This document shows, in pieces, positions 54,319 to 64,000 of a stretch of DNA of 64,000 nucleotides; position 1 is the stretch's first letter, and every line of letters starts with the position of its first letter. The translations under genes and the position numbers were made by a program. The DNA is taken from NCBI RefSeq assembly GCF_006717145.1, contig NZ_VFQF01000001.1, positions 1,488,001-1,552,000 on the forward strand. Direction: 5' to 3'. Origin of the DNA: Humibacillus xanthopallidus. Lineage in GTDB: Bacteria; Actinomycetota; Actinomycetes; Actinomycetales; Dermatophilaceae. The notes beneath the pieces were generated by a model. That model saw only the letters and a list, made by a program, of their open reading frames with translations. It was not told where the DNA came from and ran no database searches.

Positions 54319-54914
54319 AGGGCGCCCTTGGCGCTGGGGATGCCGACGACGCGCGGGTCGAGGGCGACGGCCGCACGCAGGGCCCGGGCCACCGCCTTGA
54401 ACTGCGCCTCGACGATGTGGTGGGGGTCGCGCCCCGCGAGCACCCGGACGTGGAGGCACAGCCCGGCGTTGGAGGCGAAGGACTCGAAGACGTGCCGGGT
54501 CATCGACCCGGTGAAGTGTCCGCCGATGAGGGCGTACTGCTGGCCCTCCGGCTCGCCCTCGTGCACGACATAGGGGCGGCCCGCGACGTCGACCACCGCG
54601 TGCGCGAGAGCCTCGTCGAGCGGCACGGTGGCGTCACCGAAGCGCGAGATGCCGCTCTTGTCGCCGAGGGCCTCACGCAGCGCCTGCCCGAGCACGATGG
54701 CCGTGTCCTCGACGGTGTGGTGCACGTCGACGTGGGTGTCGCCGGTCGCCTTGACGGTGAGGTCGATGAGGGAGTGCTTCGCCAGCGAGGCGAGCATGTG
54801 GTCGTAGAAGGGGACACCGGTCGACACGTCGGAGACACCCGTGCCGTCGAGGTCGAGGGTCAGCTCGACCGACGACTCGGAGGTGGCCCGCGTGATGGTG
54901 GCGGTGCGGCTCAT
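54315..54914 (-). CDS. hisB: imidazoleglycerol-phosphate dehydratase
   Basis: Monofunctional Mn-dependent dehydratase (199 residues), without the phosphatase domain of enterobacterial HisB. Metal motifs are [16 protein letters not shown] and the C-terminal [33 protein letters not shown] is characteristic. The ATG overlaps the hisC stop (ATGA). Confidence 0.96.
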   Translation of the reverse strand: MSRTATITRATSESSVELTLDLDGTGVSDVSTGVPFYDHMLASLAKHSLIDLTVKATGDTHVDVHHTVEDTAIVLGQALREALGDKSGISRFGDATVPLDEALAHAVVDVAGRPYVVHEGEPEGQQYALIGGHFTGSMTRHVFESFASNAGLCLHVRVLAGRDPHHIVEAQFKAVARALRAAVALDPRVVGIPSAKGAL

Positions 54915-56116
54915 GGCTGCGTCCCTTCGGCGGGGAGGTGGGTGGCGGCTGGGGTGGCTCGGACGTGGTCGGGCGCCAGACGCGTCATCGCCTCGAGGAA
55001 GGCAGTGGTCTCGTCGGGGTCGCCTGCGGTCACCCGCAGGTGGTGGGCGATGCCGACGTCCCTCACGAGCACACCGGCGTCGAGCAGAGCCTGCCACGTC
55101 GCCTTCTCGTCCGCGAGGCCGCCGAAGAGCACGAAGTTGCTGTCGCTCGCCACGGGCGTCGCGCCGAGCTGTGCGAGCACCTCGACGATGCGGTCACGCT
55201 GCTGCTTGATGACCTCGACGGTGCCGAGCATGTCGTCGGCGTGCTCGAGCGCGACCCGGGCGATCGTCTGGGTCGGGCTCGACAGGTGGTAGGGCAGGCG
55301 CACGAGGCGCAGCGCGTCGACGAACTCGGCCGATGCGACGAGGTAGCCGAGGCGCCCGCCGGCGAAGGCGAAGGCCTTGCTCATCGTCCGGGTCACGACG
55401 AGCCGCGGGTGGTCGGCGAGGAGCGTCAGCGCGCTGCGGGTGCCCGGCCGGGCGAACTCGGCGTAGGCCTCGTCGACGACGACGATCGCGTCGGGGGCAG
55501 CCTCGAGAACCGCGCCGATGACCTCGAACGGCAGTGCCGTACCCGTCGGGTTGTTGGGCGAGCAGAGGAAGACGATCGACGGCCGGTGCAGTCGCGCCTG
55601 CTCGGCCGCGGACTCGGCGGTCAGGTCGAACGTGTCAGGCTCCCCCGTGCCACGCAGCCCGTCGACCCAGGTGGTGCCGAGGGTCTCGCTGATGATCGGG
55701 TGCATCGAGTAGCTGGGGGTGAAGCCGAGCGCCGTGCGCCCCGGACCGCCGAAGGCCTGCACGATGTGCGACAGGACCTCGTTGGAGCCGTTGCCGGCCC
55801 ACACCTGGTCGGGGGTCACCGACACGCCCGACTGCTTCTCGAGGTATGCGGTCAGCGCCTTGCGCAGGTCGGTGAAGTCGCGGTCGGGGTAGCGGTTCAG
55901 GCCCGCCATCTCCTCGGCGAGCGCCGCGAGGATGGCCGCGACGACGTGCGCGGGCACGGGGTAGCTGTTCTCGTTGGTGTTGAGCCGCACGGCCACGTCG
56001 AGCTGTGGCGCACCGTAGGCGGTGCGGCCGCGCAGGTCGGGGCGCAGCAGTCGCTGCACCTCGCTCTGCGGCGGCGTGCCCTCGGGCTGCTCGGGCGACG
56101 CGCCGCCCGAGCTCAC
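54911..56116 (-). CDS. hisC: histidinol-phosphate aminotransferase
   Basis: PLP aminotransferase of 401 residues from GTG 56116, which overlaps hisD (GTGA). [44 protein letters not shown] and the PLP lysine segment [19 protein letters not shown] are present. The N-terminal 25 residues are poorly conserved ([17 protein letters not shown]). Confidence 0.95.
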   Translation of the reverse strand: MSSGGASPEQPEGTPPQSEVQRLLRPDLRGRTAYGAPQLDVAVRLNTNENSYPVPAHVVAAILAALAEEMAGLNRYPDRDFTDLRKALTAYLEKQSGVSVTPDQVWAGNGSNEVLSHIVQAFGGPGRTALGFTPSYSMHPIISETLGTTWVDGLRGTGEPDTFDLTAESAAEQARLHRPSIVFLCSPNNPTGTALPFEVIGAVLEAAPDAIVVVDEAYAEFARPGTRSALTLLADHPRLVVTRTMSKAFAFAGGRLGYLVASAEFVDALRLVRLPYHLSSPTQTIARVALEHADDMLGTVEVIKQQRDRIVEVLAQLGATPVASDSNFVLFGGLADEKATWQALLDAGVLVRDVGIAHHLRVTAGDPDETTAFLEAMTRLAPDHVRATPAATHLPAEGTQP

Positions 56117-57471
56117 CGCGGCACCTCGTCGCCGAAGCGTGCGGTCACGGCCTCGCCGTGGGCGGGTAGGTCCTCGGCCTGGGCGAGGGTGACGACGTGG
56201 CGCGCCACGCCGCGCAGGGCGGCCTCGTCGTAGTCGACGACGTGGATCCCGCGCAGGAAGGACTGCACCGACAAGCCGCTGGAGTGGCACGCGCAGCCCG
56301 CGGTGGGCAGGACGTGGTTGGAGCCCGCGGCGTAGTCGCCGAGGCTCACGGGGGCGTGCGGTCCGACGAAGATGGCCCCGGCGTTGCGCACGCGCGCAGC
56401 CACCGCTGCGGCGTCGCGCGTCTGGATCTCGAGGTGCTCCGCGGCATACGCGTTGACGACGTCGAGACCCGCGTCAACGTCGTCGACGAGGACGATCCGC
56501 GACTGGGTGCCCTCCAGCGCCTCGGTCACCCGCTCGGAGTGCTTCGTGGCCGGCACCCGACGGCGCAGCGCCGCGCGCGTGCCCTCGGCGAGCTCCTCGC
56601 TGTCGGTGACGAGCACCGACGCCGCGAGCGGGTCGTGCTCGGCCTGGCTGATGAGGTCGGCCGCCACGTGGTCGGGGTCGGCGGAGTCGTCGGCGAGCAC
56701 GGCGATCTCGGTGGGGCCGGCCTCCGCGTCGATGCCGATGAGGCCCTTGAGGAGTCGCTTAGCCGCGACGACCCAGATGTTGCCCGGGCCGGTGACGAGC
56801 GAGACCGGGTCGCACACGACCGGCTCACCGTCGACGAGCTGCGTGTCGTCGACGAAGCCGTACGCGAACATCGCGACCGCCTGGGCGCCGCCGACGGCAT
56901 ACACCTCCTCGACCCCGAGCAGCGCGCACGTCGCGAGGATCGTCGGGTTGGGGTAGCCGGCGAAGACGCCGGTGTTCTCGCGCTGGGGCGGCGAGGCCAC
57001 GGCGAGGGAGCCGACCTCGGCGAGCTGGGCGGGGACGACGTTCATGATGACGCTGCTCGGGTAGACGGCGAGGCCGCCCGGCACGTAGAGGCCGACCCGG
57101 TCGACCGGCACCCAGCGCTCCGTGACGGTTCCGCCGGGCACGACCTGGGTCGTCGTGTCGGTGCGGCGCTGGTCGGCGTGCACGAGGCGTGCCCTGCGGA
57201 TCGACTCCTCGAGGGCGGCGCGCAGGTCCGGGTCGAGACCCTCGAGGGCGGCCCGGAGCACCTCGCCGGGCACCCTCAGGTGGGTCGGGCGCACGCCGTC
57301 GAAGCGCTCGCCGAGGTCGCGCAGCGCCTCAGCCCCACGATGCGCGACGTCCTCGCAGATCGGCCGCACCTGCTCGAGGGCGGCCGTGACATCGAACTCG
57401 GCTCGGGGCAGGGCCCCGCGCAGGAAGCGCACGTCGAGCGTGCGGCCGCGCAGGTCGAGGGTTGACATCAT
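56113..57471 (-). CDS. hisD: histidinol dehydrogenase
   Basis: Zinc enzyme for the last two oxidations to histidine. It has 452 residues from ATG 57471; the second ATG three bases later is also possible. [40 protein letters not shown] and [19 protein letters not shown] are family signatures. [13 protein letters not shown] contains the catalytic His region, and [19 protein letters not shown] is near the end. It is the first gene of hisDCBH; the start directly follows a -10 box, so the message is probably leaderless. Confidence 0.96.
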   Translation of the reverse strand: MMSTLDLRGRTLDVRFLRGALPRAEFDVTAALEQVRPICEDVAHRGAEALRDLGERFDGVRPTHLRVPGEVLRAALEGLDPDLRAALEESIRRARLVHADQRRTDTTTQVVPGGTVTERWVPVDRVGLYVPGGLAVYPSSVIMNVVPAQLAEVGSLAVASPPQRENTGVFAGYPNPTILATCALLGVEEVYAVGGAQAVAMFAYGFVDDTQLVDGEPVVCDPVSLVTGPGNIWVVAAKRLLKGLIGIDAEAGPTEIAVLADDSADPDHVAADLISQAEHDPLAASVLVTDSEELAEGTRAALRRRVPATKHSERVTEALEGTQSRIVLVDDVDAGLDVVNAYAAEHLEIQTRDAAAVAARVRNAGAIFVGPHAPVSLGDYAAGSNHVLPTAGCACHSSGLSVQSFLRGIHVVDYDEAALRGVARHVVTLAQAEDLPAHGEAVTARFGDEVPR

Positions 57472-57484
57472 GGGTACGAGTCTA
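57472..57484 (-). promoter_or_regulatory. leaderless his operon promoter, -10 box TAGACT
   Basis: TAGACT at 57479-57484 ends seven bases before the hisD ATG, exactly the spacing at which transcription begins on the start codon. There is no Shine-Dalgarno between them. Confidence 0.7.
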
Positions 57485-57542
57485 AAAGGCCCCGGAGGTG
57501 CCCCCGCGCACGTCTCAGGGTGCGGCCCCCGCGCTGGACAGG

Positions 57543-59642
57543 TCAGGTGACCGCGCCGAGCAGCACGGAGGTCTCCCACGCCCACTGCCGCCACGTGTCG
57601 TAGCGCCCCGACTGCCCTCCGTGACCGCCCGCCATCTCGGTCCGGAAGAGGATCGGCGCCGCCCCGGCATCGTCACACGTCTCGTGCCGCAGGGCGGCCA
57701 CCCACTTGGCCGGCTCCGTGACGTAGACCCTCGTGTCGTGCAGGCTCGTGGTGACGAGCAGCGCAGGGTAGCGCTGCGCGCAGACGTTCTCGTAGGGCGT
57801 GTAGGACTTCATCAGGGCGTATGCCGCAGGGTCCTCGAGCGGGTTGCCCCACTCCTCCCACTCGATGACGGTCAACGGCATCGCCGGGTCGAGGATCGTC
57901 GTCAGCGCGTCGACGAAGGGCACGGACGCGTGGATGAAGCGGAAGCGGTCGGGCGCCTGGTTGGCCACGACTCCCATGAGCAGCCCACCGGCCGAGCCAC
58001 CCTCTGCCGCAAGGCGATCCGGGGCGACGATGCCCGAGTCGCGGAGGTGGTCGGCACACGCGACGAAGTCGGAGAACGTGTGCGGCTTGGCGGTGAGCTT
58101 GCCGTCGTCGTACCAGGAGCGGCCCATCTCGGAGCCGCCGCGCACGTGGGCGATCGCGAAGACCCAGCCGCGCTGCAGGAGGGACAGGCGCAGCACGGAG
58201 AACCACGGGTCGCTGGGGATGCCGTAGGCGCCGTACCCGTGCAGCAGGGCGGGCGCCGTGCCGTCGGCGACGACGTCGGCCCGGTGCACGATCGAGATCG
58301 GCACGCGGGTGCCGTCGGGTGCGGTCGCCCACTCGCGACGCTGGCGGTACTGGGTGAGGTCGTGGCCGTCGCGCACGCGCTGGGCCTTGAGCAGGGTGAA
58401 GGTGCGGGCCCGCACGTCGTAGTCCTCGACGGTGCGCGGTGTGACGAGCGACTCGTGCACGACCTGGAGCGTCGGCGTGGACGACTCGGGGTTGACCCCG
58501 ACGTGGATCGTGCCGATGGGCTCGCCGACCGAGATGTCGTGGGCTTCGCCGAGTCCGTGCGGCGAGTCGGCGTCACGCAGCACGATGCGCACCCCGGTGC
58601 CGCCCTCACGCCGGAGCGAGATAGCGATGAAGTCGTCGAATCCCTCTGCACCGGTGACGAACTCGTCCTCGGTGGTGAGGTCGAGAGCGACCCACTCCTG
58701 TGCCGACGTGCAGGTGACCGGCGCGACCGCCAGCTCGAAGTTCGTGCGGTTCGCGTTGTGGGTGACGAGGATCTGGTCGCCCATCGGCTCGATGTCGTAC
58801 TCGACTCCGGGGCGGCGCTCGGCGACGACGTGGGGCGTCCCGAGCGGGTCGGCGGCGTCGAGCAGGCGGAACTCCGACGTCGTCTTCGAGCCGATCGCGA
58901 TGATGACGTGCCGGTCGTCGCGCGAGGACCCGACGCCGACGAAGAAGCGCTCGTCGCTCTCCTCGTGGACGAGTGCGTCGGCCTCCACCGCAGTGCCCAG
59001 CTCGTGGCGCCACACCTGGTAGGGCCGCCACGCGTCGTCGACCCGGGTGTAGAAGATGTGCCGGCCGTCGAGCGACCAGGCGAGCGAGCCTCCGGTCGCG
59101 CGCACGGCCTCGTCGAGGGTCTCCCCCGTCGCGATGCTCCGCACGCGCACGTCGTAGCGCTCGTCGCCGGTGAGGTCGACGGCATACGCCAGGACGTCGC
59201 CGGCAGGAGACACCTCGGAGGCGCCCACGCCGAAGAAGTCGTGGCCGACCGCGGCGGCGTTCTGGTCGAGCAGCACCTCCTCGCCGGCAGGAGGGCGACC
59301 GTCGGCGAGGGCCGGCCGCTCGGGGTTGTCGGCCAGCGCCACCCGGCCCTCGACGGCATACTGCTCCCCCTCGATGGTGCGGGAGTAGTACCACCAGCGG
59401 TCGTGGCGCACAGGCACCGAGAGGTCGGTCTCCTCGATGCGAGAGCGGAACTCCTCGAAGATCTGTTCGGCCAGCGGCTGGAGGGGCTCGGTCTGCTCGG
59501 TCGCGTAGGCGTTCTCGGCGGCGAGCAGCTCGAGCAGCTCGGGCGACTCGCGGTCCGCCATCCACGCGTAGGGGTCCTCGAAGACGTCGCCGTGGTGGGC
59601 ACGGGTGACCGGGGAGCGGCGGGCGATCGGGGGCTGCTGCAT
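57543..59642 (-). CDS. oligopeptidase B (prolyl oligopeptidase family, S9A)
   Basis: Serine peptidase that cleaves short peptides after basic residues in characterised members. It has 699 residues. An N-terminal beta-propeller (about 70-400; [18 protein letters not shown]) is followed by the alpha/beta hydrolase domain with the oxyanion region [17 protein letters not shown], nucleophile Ser in [16 protein letters not shown], Asp in [17 protein letters not shown] and His in [14 protein letters not shown]. There is no signal peptide, so it is cytoplasmic. It lies between the his operon and a secreted nuclease gene and has its own leaderless promoter. Confidence 0.93.
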   Translation of the reverse strand: MQQPPIARRSPVTRAHHGDVFEDPYAWMADRESPELLELLAAENAYATEQTEPLQPLAEQIFEEFRSRIEETDLSVPVRHDRWWYYSRTIEGEQYAVEGRVALADNPERPALADGRPPAGEEVLLDQNAAAVGHDFFGVGASEVSPAGDVLAYAVDLTGDERYDVRVRSIATGETLDEAVRATGGSLAWSLDGRHIFYTRVDDAWRPYQVWRHELGTAVEADALVHEESDERFFVGVGSSRDDRHVIIAIGSKTTSEFRLLDAADPLGTPHVVAERRPGVEYDIEPMGDQILVTHNANRTNFELAVAPVTCTSAQEWVALDLTTEDEFVTGAEGFDDFIAISLRREGGTGVRIVLRDADSPHGLGEAHDISVGEPIGTIHVGVNPESSTPTLQVVHESLVTPRTVEDYDVRARTFTLLKAQRVRDGHDLTQYRQRREWATAPDGTRVPISIVHRADVVADGTAPALLHGYGAYGIPSDPWFSVLRLSLLQRGWVFAIAHVRGGSEMGRSWYDDGKLTAKPHTFSDFVACADHLRDSGIVAPDRLAAEGGSAGGLLMGVVANQAPDRFRFIHASVPFVDALTTILDPAMPLTVIEWEEWGNPLEDPAAYALMKSYTPYENVCAQRYPALLVTTSLHDTRVYVTEPAKWVAALRHETCDDAGAAPILFRTEMAGGHGGQSGRYDTWRQWAWETSVLLGAVT

Positions 59643-59654
59643 GCGCGAAGTCTA
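59643..59654 (-). promoter_or_regulatory. leaderless promoter of the oligopeptidase gene, -10 box TAGACT
   Basis: TAGACT at 59649-59654 ends six bases before the ATG at 59642. This is the same hexamer and nearly the same spacing as at hisD. No ribosome site is present. Confidence 0.68.
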
Positions 59655-59674
59655 GGTTCCCGGTCACCGGACGA

Positions 59675-59710
59675 CGGCGGCCCCGGAGTCCGAGGACTCC
59701 GGGGCCGCCG
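59675..59710 (-). terminator. terminator hairpin after the nuclease gene
   Basis: A 15-bp or longer stem, CGGCGGCCCCGGAGTCC with its near-complement GGACTCCGGGGCCGCCG, lies 16 bases beyond the nuclease stop and 21 bases before the oligopeptidase promoter. No T-run follows. Confidence 0.75.
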
Positions 59711-59726
59711 CGATGTGTCGGTTCGG

Positions 59727-62700
59727 TCAGCGGTGGATCTTGATCTGGCCCTGCGCCGACTTCACGCCGCTGTCGTAGACGAGCGACCCGTCTGCGGCCG
59801 TCACGCGAAGGCGGAAGGTGTCGGACTTCCCCGCGTCGAGGACGTCGACGGTATACGTGTAGCTCGCGCTGCCGTTCACCGTCGCGGCCCCGGAGAAGCG
59901 GGCTGCGTCTCCCCGGATGACGAGGAAGTCGAACGACGTGCCCGCGAGGCTGAACGGGGTGCCCGCCCCGCCGAGGCTGTAGACGAACGTACCGGTGGGA
60001 TGCGTGGCCCCGGCTGCGTAGTCGAGGTCGATCTGGAAGGCACCCTTGCCCGCCCTCGTCGGGTCGGCGACGAGCGCCCCGGCGGGCGACTGGATGAAGC
60101 CGCCACCCGTGACGAAGCCGGCCGCGTCGTCGGTGAGGTCGAGACCCACGACCACGGGGTCGTGGTCGGAGATCCGGAACTCGTCAGGCGCGTAGAGCGA
60201 GGAGATCTGTCCCTGCGACTTGAAGTTCGTGTTGTAGTCGAGGACGTTGGGCTCGTCGGCGTTGATGTGCCAGTCACGCACGGCCGTGGTCTGGGCCGTG
60301 ATCGACGCCGTGCCGAGCGCGTGGTCGAGGTAGCCCCACTGCCCGTCGAAGGCGTACGAGTAGGCCTCCGACCCGTTGAACTTCTCGATGAGGTTGGTGA
60401 AGCCGGCCTTCTCGAGAGTCGTGATCGGGTTCTCCTTGGCGTAGGAGTTGAGGTCGCCGAGGATGAGGACGTCAGGGTCTCCCGTGCCCGTCGGGTCGCC
60501 GGCCAGCCAGTCGGCGAGCAGGGCGGCCGATCGCGTGCGCACCGCGCTGCAGTTGGCCTGCCCGTCGCCCTGGTCGGGCTGGTCGCAGGCGCTGCCCTTG
60601 CTCTTGAGGTGGTTGGCCACCCCGACGAAGACGCCGCCCGTCACGTTGTCGCGGAAGGCCTGCGCGAGCGCCGGCCGGTTGCGCGGGGCTGCGTCGCCGC
60701 CGTTGACGAAGGCGACGGAGTTGAGCACGGCCGTGCGGCCGACCGGGGTCACGTTGCCGGGCTTGTAGAGCATGCCCACCTTGATGGCGTCATCACCGAG
60801 GGCATCGGTCTGACCGGTGGCCTTGTCGGCATCGATGAACGCCCACGTGCCCGCGCCGTCCTTCTCGTTGAGCTTGTCGACGAGGAACGACTCGGCGCTG
60901 TCGGGGCCGTAGCCGTCGTTCTCCATCTCCATGAAGGCGACGACGTCGGCCTCCGTGCCCGAGACGGCAGCCACGGTCTTGCGCCACTGACGGTCGAACT
61001 CCGTCGCGTTCTCCGCCCCACGGCAGTCGGTGGCGCCGCCCTCGACACCGCTGCGGCAGCCGGAGAAGGTGTTGAAGAAGTTGAGCAGGTTCATCCCGGC
61101 GACGCGGGTGGTGCCGCCGACGTCCGGGACGCTGGTCGGGCGCGGGTTGGCCGGCTCGAAGTCGACCGAGCCGCCGAGGGCGCCGACGGGGCGCACGCGG
61201 TAGGAGTTGGGGCTGGCCGTGGCTCCGCCCCACGTGTAGGTCATGACGCCGACGACGCCGGTCGCCGTGTCGCCGCCGCGGAGCGTGTTGCCCGCCGTGA
61301 GGGGAGCTCCGTCCCGGGCGAACGGGATGGGGTCGGGGTTCTGAGCCTGCGAGCCGTCGTCGACGATAATCTTGCGCAGGTCGTTGGCCGCCTGCAGCGC
61401 GAGGGCCGGCGCGCCGGGAGCGACGACATTGGTCGGCTGCTGGAGCCGGCCGCCCTGCGAGAGGGTGACCTGGCCGAACCGGCCGAGCTGGAAGTGCTCG
61501 GTGACCGTCATCTGCTGCGGCAGCTTGACGAGCATGCCCTCGTAGCGCTCGAGGAAGGTGTCGTTCGCGACCGGGAAGACGACGTCGGTCGGAGCGACGA
61601 TGCCGCTGCCGCAGACCGTGATGGTGCCTGCGCTGACCTGGGACTGCCCCTGGTTCTCACTGGCGCGACCCGTCACACGGACCACGTCGCCGGGCTTCAC
61701 GGTGTCGGCGTTGCTGCCCTCGAAGACGAAGATGCCGTCGGAGGTCTGGGGGTTGTCGTCTCCGGTGGGGTCCTGGATGTAGAAGCCGCGCAGCGCCGGG
61801 GACGGGCCCTCGTAGTCACCGACGACGACGCCCTGGGTGGTCACGGTGTTCGTCGTGGTCACGGACGCGCCGTCGCCCTGCAGAGCCGGAATGCGCTGGT
61901 AGGGAAGCGTGCACGGGTCGCCGGCGGGGGTGGTGGTGAAGGAGATGACCGCGTCGTCCGTCATGGTGTCAGGCGGGTCGACGGTGTCGACGTCGCGCAC
62001 CTGGGACGCGGAGACCGTGAGGGAGCACCGATCGCCGGGGACGAGCTCGGGACCGGGGTCGACGGTGAAGGTCGTGGGACCGCCCGAGACCGCCGTGTCT
62101 ACCGCCCCCACCGCGGCGCAGTAGAGGCCGAACGCCTCCTGCGGAGCCGTGACGGGCTCGGAGAAGGTCACGGTCAAGGACGAGGAGACCCCGACACCCG
62201 TAGCCCCTGAGGCAGGCGAGCTGGCGGACACGCGGGGGGCCAGGTCGGTGGACGGTTCGCTGTCGACGGAGTGGCTGCCCAGGCCGTCGAAGGTGTCGAC
62301 GGCATAGCCGTCCCACTGCGCCGACGGGTCGAAGGCGTCGCCGCCGTTCGGGTCGCCCGCCGTGACGGACGCCTTGCGGCGCAGCGTGTTGTCGGCCGTT
62401 GACGTGAGGCCGCTGCCCCACTCGGTGCCGGGATCGAACCCGATCTGGCCGATGACGTCGACCGGGGTCGCGCCCTTGACGAGGGCGATGGCGTCGTCCC
62501 CGTTGAAGAGCGAGGCCCCGGTCGTCTGGTCGGCCTGGGCGAGGATCGCTGCCGACGCCGCCGACGATGCGAAGACGAAGACGTCGCCGTCCGCGACCGT
62601 GCCGGACAGCGCGAAGGTCGTCGCCGTCGTCGAGCCGTTGAAGTACATCCGAAGGCTGTAGGCCGACATGTTCACCGTGGCGCCGGTGCCGTTGTAGATC

Positions 62701-62867
62701 TCGATCGCCTTGTTGTTGCTCGAGCCCTCGACGTACTCGCTGATCAACAGCTCGCTCGGGGCGGCCGACGCGGTCGGCGCGGCCGCGACGAAGGGGACGA
62801 TCCCGACGGCGAGTGCGGCGGCTGTGGCCCCCGCGACCCGACGCAGGACAGGACGTGACAAAAGCAT
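59727..62867 (-). CDS. secreted ExeM/NucH-family extracellular nuclease
   Basis: 1046 residues. The signal peptide (1-35; RRVAGATAAALAVGIVPFVA then TASA before APS) is followed by a lamin-tail domain (about 37-160; ELLISEYVEGSSNNKAIEIY), a bacterial Ig-like domain (about 205-315), an OB-fold part (about 320-570), and the endonuclease/exonuclease/phosphatase domain (about 590-905) with ENATEFDRQWRKTV, AFMEMENDGYG, VGVANHLKSKGSACDQ, LILGDLNSYAKENPI and RISDHDPVVVGLD. A C-terminal beta-sandwich of about 120 residues follows. ATG 62867 has GGGAGGA. It probably degrades extracellular DNA for nutrient use or biofilm remodelling. Confidence 0.92.
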   Translation of the reverse strand: MLLSRPVLRRVAGATAAALAVGIVPFVAAAPTASAAPSELLISEYVEGSSNNKAIEIYNGTGATVNMSAYSLRMYFNGSTTATTFALSGTVADGDVFVFASSAASAAILAQADQTTGASLFNGDDAIALVKGATPVDVIGQIGFDPGTEWGSGLTSTADNTLRRKASVTAGDPNGGDAFDPSAQWDGYAVDTFDGLGSHSVDSEPSTDLAPRVSASSPASGATGVGVSSSLTVTFSEPVTAPQEAFGLYCAAVGAVDTAVSGGPTTFTVDPGPELVPGDRCSLTVSASQVRDVDTVDPPDTMTDDAVISFTTTPAGDPCTLPYQRIPALQGDGASVTTTNTVTTQGVVVGDYEGPSPALRGFYIQDPTGDDNPQTSDGIFVFEGSNADTVKPGDVVRVTGRASENQGQSQVSAGTITVCGSGIVAPTDVVFPVANDTFLERYEGMLVKLPQQMTVTEHFQLGRFGQVTLSQGGRLQQPTNVVAPGAPALALQAANDLRKIIVDDGSQAQNPDPIPFARDGAPLTAGNTLRGGDTATGVVGVMTYTWGGATASPNSYRVRPVGALGGSVDFEPANPRPTSVPDVGGTTRVAGMNLLNFFNTFSGCRSGVEGGATDCRGAENATEFDRQWRKTVAAVSGTEADVVAFMEMENDGYGPDSAESFLVDKLNEKDGAGTWAFIDADKATGQTDALGDDAIKVGMLYKPGNVTPVGRTAVLNSVAFVNGGDAAPRNRPALAQAFRDNVTGGVFVGVANHLKSKGSACDQPDQGDGQANCSAVRTRSAALLADWLAGDPTGTGDPDVLILGDLNSYAKENPITTLEKAGFTNLIEKFNGSEAYSYAFDGQWGYLDHALGTASITAQTTAVRDWHINADEPNVLDYNTNFKSQGQISSLYAPDEFRISDHDPVVVGLDLTDDAAGFVTGGGFIQSPAGALVADPTRAGKGAFQIDLDYAAGATHPTGTFVYSLGGAGTPFSLAGTSFDFLVIRGDAARFSGAATVNGSASYTYTVDVLDAGKSDTFRLRVTAADGSLVYDSGVKSAQGQIKIHR

Positions 62868-63027
62868 GTGATTCCTCCCTGGGGACCGGCTCCTCGGCGC
62901 GGTCTGCCGGTCACCCTAGACCGGTGCGGTGACGTGCGCGCGTCGGAGCGATGCCCCGTTTGTCTGCCGCCCGGTGAACGTCACGTGACAGCAGCGGTCG
63001 TGGGCCCTGCCCCAGCCCTGCCCCCAG

Positions 63028-63969
63028 TCACACCCCCGGCCACACCCCCGGCCACGCCTCCAGCCGCCACCGGCTGACGAAGCGCCGCGGGCGCCCGTCG
63101 ACGGGGTCGTCGAACGCCAGCTCGGCCGCGAGCAGCTGGAGCGGGTCGCTGAAGTCGTCGTCGGCCACGGCGCGGTCGACGGGATACAGCGGGTCTCCAG
63201 CGATGGGGATGCCGAGACCGCTGAGCTGGCAGCGCAGCTGGTGCGTGCGGCCGGTGCGCGGCGTGAGTCGGTAGAGGCCGAGCTCGCCTGCCGTGTCGAC
63301 GAGCTCGACGAGGGTCTCGGCGTTGGGCCGCTCCCCCGGCACCTCTCGGGCCTGGTGGGTGCCGTGCTCCTTGACGAGGTGCGTGCGCCGCACGAGCGGC
63401 AGGTCGAGCTCGGCCCGGAGCGGCGCGACGGCGAGGTAGGTCTTGTGGACGAGCCCGGCAGCGAAGAGCTGCTGGTAGGCACCGCGCCAGCGCTGCTCGG
63501 TCGTCAGGAGCAGCACGCCGGCGGTCGGCCGGTCGAGCCGGTGCGCGGGGGCCAGCCGGGGCAGACCGGTCAGCACCCGCGTGCGGGCCAGGGCACTGTG
63601 CACGACGTGGCGACCGCGCGGCATCGTCGACATGTGGTGCGGCTTGTCGACGACGACGAGCCGCTCGTCGCGGTGCAGCACCACGACGTCGGCGGGGGGC
63701 ACGTGCTCCTCGGGGAGCTCGCGATGGGCCCAGACCACGGAGCGCGGCACGAACGGCGCATCAGCGGGCACCGGCTGACCGGCCACGTCCACGAACTCCC
63801 CTGCTGTGAGCATCCGGTCGATCTCGTCCGCCGTGAGGCCGGCCGCGAGCCGCTCCACGAGGTGGTCGCGCAGGGTCAACCAGGGCCCGCCCTGCGGCAT
63901 ACGGAAGCGTTGGGCGTCGACCCCGTCGCGCGGCGGGAGCGGCGACGCCGGCACGCCGCCGCGCGCCAC
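63028..63969 (-). CDS. RluA-family pseudouridine synthase
   Basis: 313 residues from GTG 63969, which directly follows the upstream TGA. The catalytic Asp is in APAHRLDRPTAGVLLLTTEQ. VVVDKPHHMSTMPRG and LTPRTGRTHQLRCQLSGLGI are the other RluA-type motifs. An N-terminal S4-like part (TADEIDRMLTAGEFVDVAGQ) is present. The target RNA (23S rRNA or tRNA) cannot be assigned. The C-terminus ends in the short repeat WPGVWPGV. Confidence 0.92.
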   Translation of the reverse strand: MARGGVPASPLPPRDGVDAQRFRMPQGGPWLTLRDHLVERLAAGLTADEIDRMLTAGEFVDVAGQPVPADAPFVPRSVVWAHRELPEEHVPPADVVVLHRDERLVVVDKPHHMSTMPRGRHVVHSALARTRVLTGLPRLAPAHRLDRPTAGVLLLTTEQRWRGAYQQLFAAGLVHKTYLAVAPLRAELDLPLVRRTHLVKEHGTHQAREVPGERPNAETLVELVDTAGELGLYRLTPRTGRTHQLRCQLSGLGIPIAGDPLYPVDRAVADDDFSDPLQLLAAELAFDDPVDGRPRRFVSRWRLEAWPGVWPGV

Positions 63970-64000
63970 TCAGGCCTCCTCGACGCGGACGACCTCGACA
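63970..64000 (-). CDS. C-terminal end of an unidentified protein
   Basis: Only the last nine or ten codons are inside the window (VEVVRVEEA then TGA). The stop abuts the start of the pseudouridine synthase gene, which suggests an operon. Identity cannot be judged. Confidence 0.45.
   Translation of the reverse strand, partial: VEVVRVEEA

Noticed and set aside
52618-54573. 651-codon plus-strand frame across the hairpin array and hisH/hisB
   Set aside because: It crosses non-coding repeats and is antisense to his genes. The repeats are conserved as inverted arms, not as codons.
57498-62210. 1570-codon open frame on the plus strand
   Set aside because: It runs antisense to the oligopeptidase and nuclease genes, has no recognisable domain and is a GC artefact.
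62868-63027. Gene or regulatory RNA between the nuclease and pseudouridine synthase genes
   Set aside because: The 160 bases hold only a short CACACCCCCGGC direct repeat overlapping the synthase stop and the nuclease ribosome site; no further structure was seen.

Overview
The window is 64 kb of high-GC actinobacterial chromosome with a housekeeping backbone, one ribosomal RNA operon and one catabolic gene cluster. Gene content, the long 23S, the RNA spacer without tRNAs, leaderless promoters with TAnnnT -10 boxes, and the order infC-rpmI-rplT-tsnR-pheST-argCJBDRH-mpg-tyrS-TPR/HAD-tlyA-nadK-recN (the same macro-order I recall from mycobacteria) place it in Actinomycetota. The strongly over-represented heptamer GTATGCC/GGCATAC suggests the Intrasporangiaceae (Janibacter/Tetrasphaera/Knoellia type); that family assignment is an inference. 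Almost every gene lies on the minus strand, so operons read from right to left.

Right to left: an incomplete gene and an RluA-type pseudouridine synthase (64.0-63.0 kb); a secreted ExeM/NucH-like nuclease and an oligopeptidase B (62.9-57.5 kb); the histidine operon hisD-C-B-H, with priA (hisA/trpF) and an SseB-like gene further on (57.5-49.8 kb). The his genes are interrupted by a basic membrane protein, four tandem 162-bp hairpin units, and an oppositely oriented homocysteine S-methyltransferase-like gene. Next comes a DUF445 membrane protein.

From 48.4 to 38.1 kb lies a complete soluble diiron monooxygenase cluster of the propane monooxygenase (prm/mim) type. A divergent GAF/Fis-type regulator faces hydroxylase alpha, reductase, hydroxylase beta and coupling protein, followed by an amidohydrolase, a DUF59 protein and a dedicated GroEL paralogue. 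All six diiron ligands are present with the spacing of methane monooxygenase. The divergent promoter carries three inverted repeats, probably regulator sites. An ohr/ohrR peroxide-resistance pair and an MDR oxidoreductase lie beside it.

From 35.9 to 25.6 kb are an EF-G-like factor, a 987-residue TPR-CHAT protein with both catalytic residues, an MFS transporter, infC-rpmI-rplT (infC with an AUC start and an attenuator-like leader), a TrmH-family rRNA methyltransferase and an orphan PAS histidine kinase. pheST and the arginine operon argC-J-B-D-R-H (without argF and argG) follow to 15.2 kb, then a tandem mpg pair whose second copy is frameshifted, then tyrS.

The rrn operon (16S-23S-5S, 12.2-6.5 kb) sits between tyrS and a gene for an unusual protein with about 15 RGGY-containing repeats, a TPR-like core and a (SDEDD)9 acidic tail. 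HAD phosphatase, tlyA, nadK and recN (cut by the window edge) complete the left end.

The least conventional signals are the tandem hairpin array and a related 46-bp perfect palindrome, the RGGY/acidic repeat protein, the GTATGCC motif, the regulator sites of the monooxygenase cluster and the TPR-CHAT protein.
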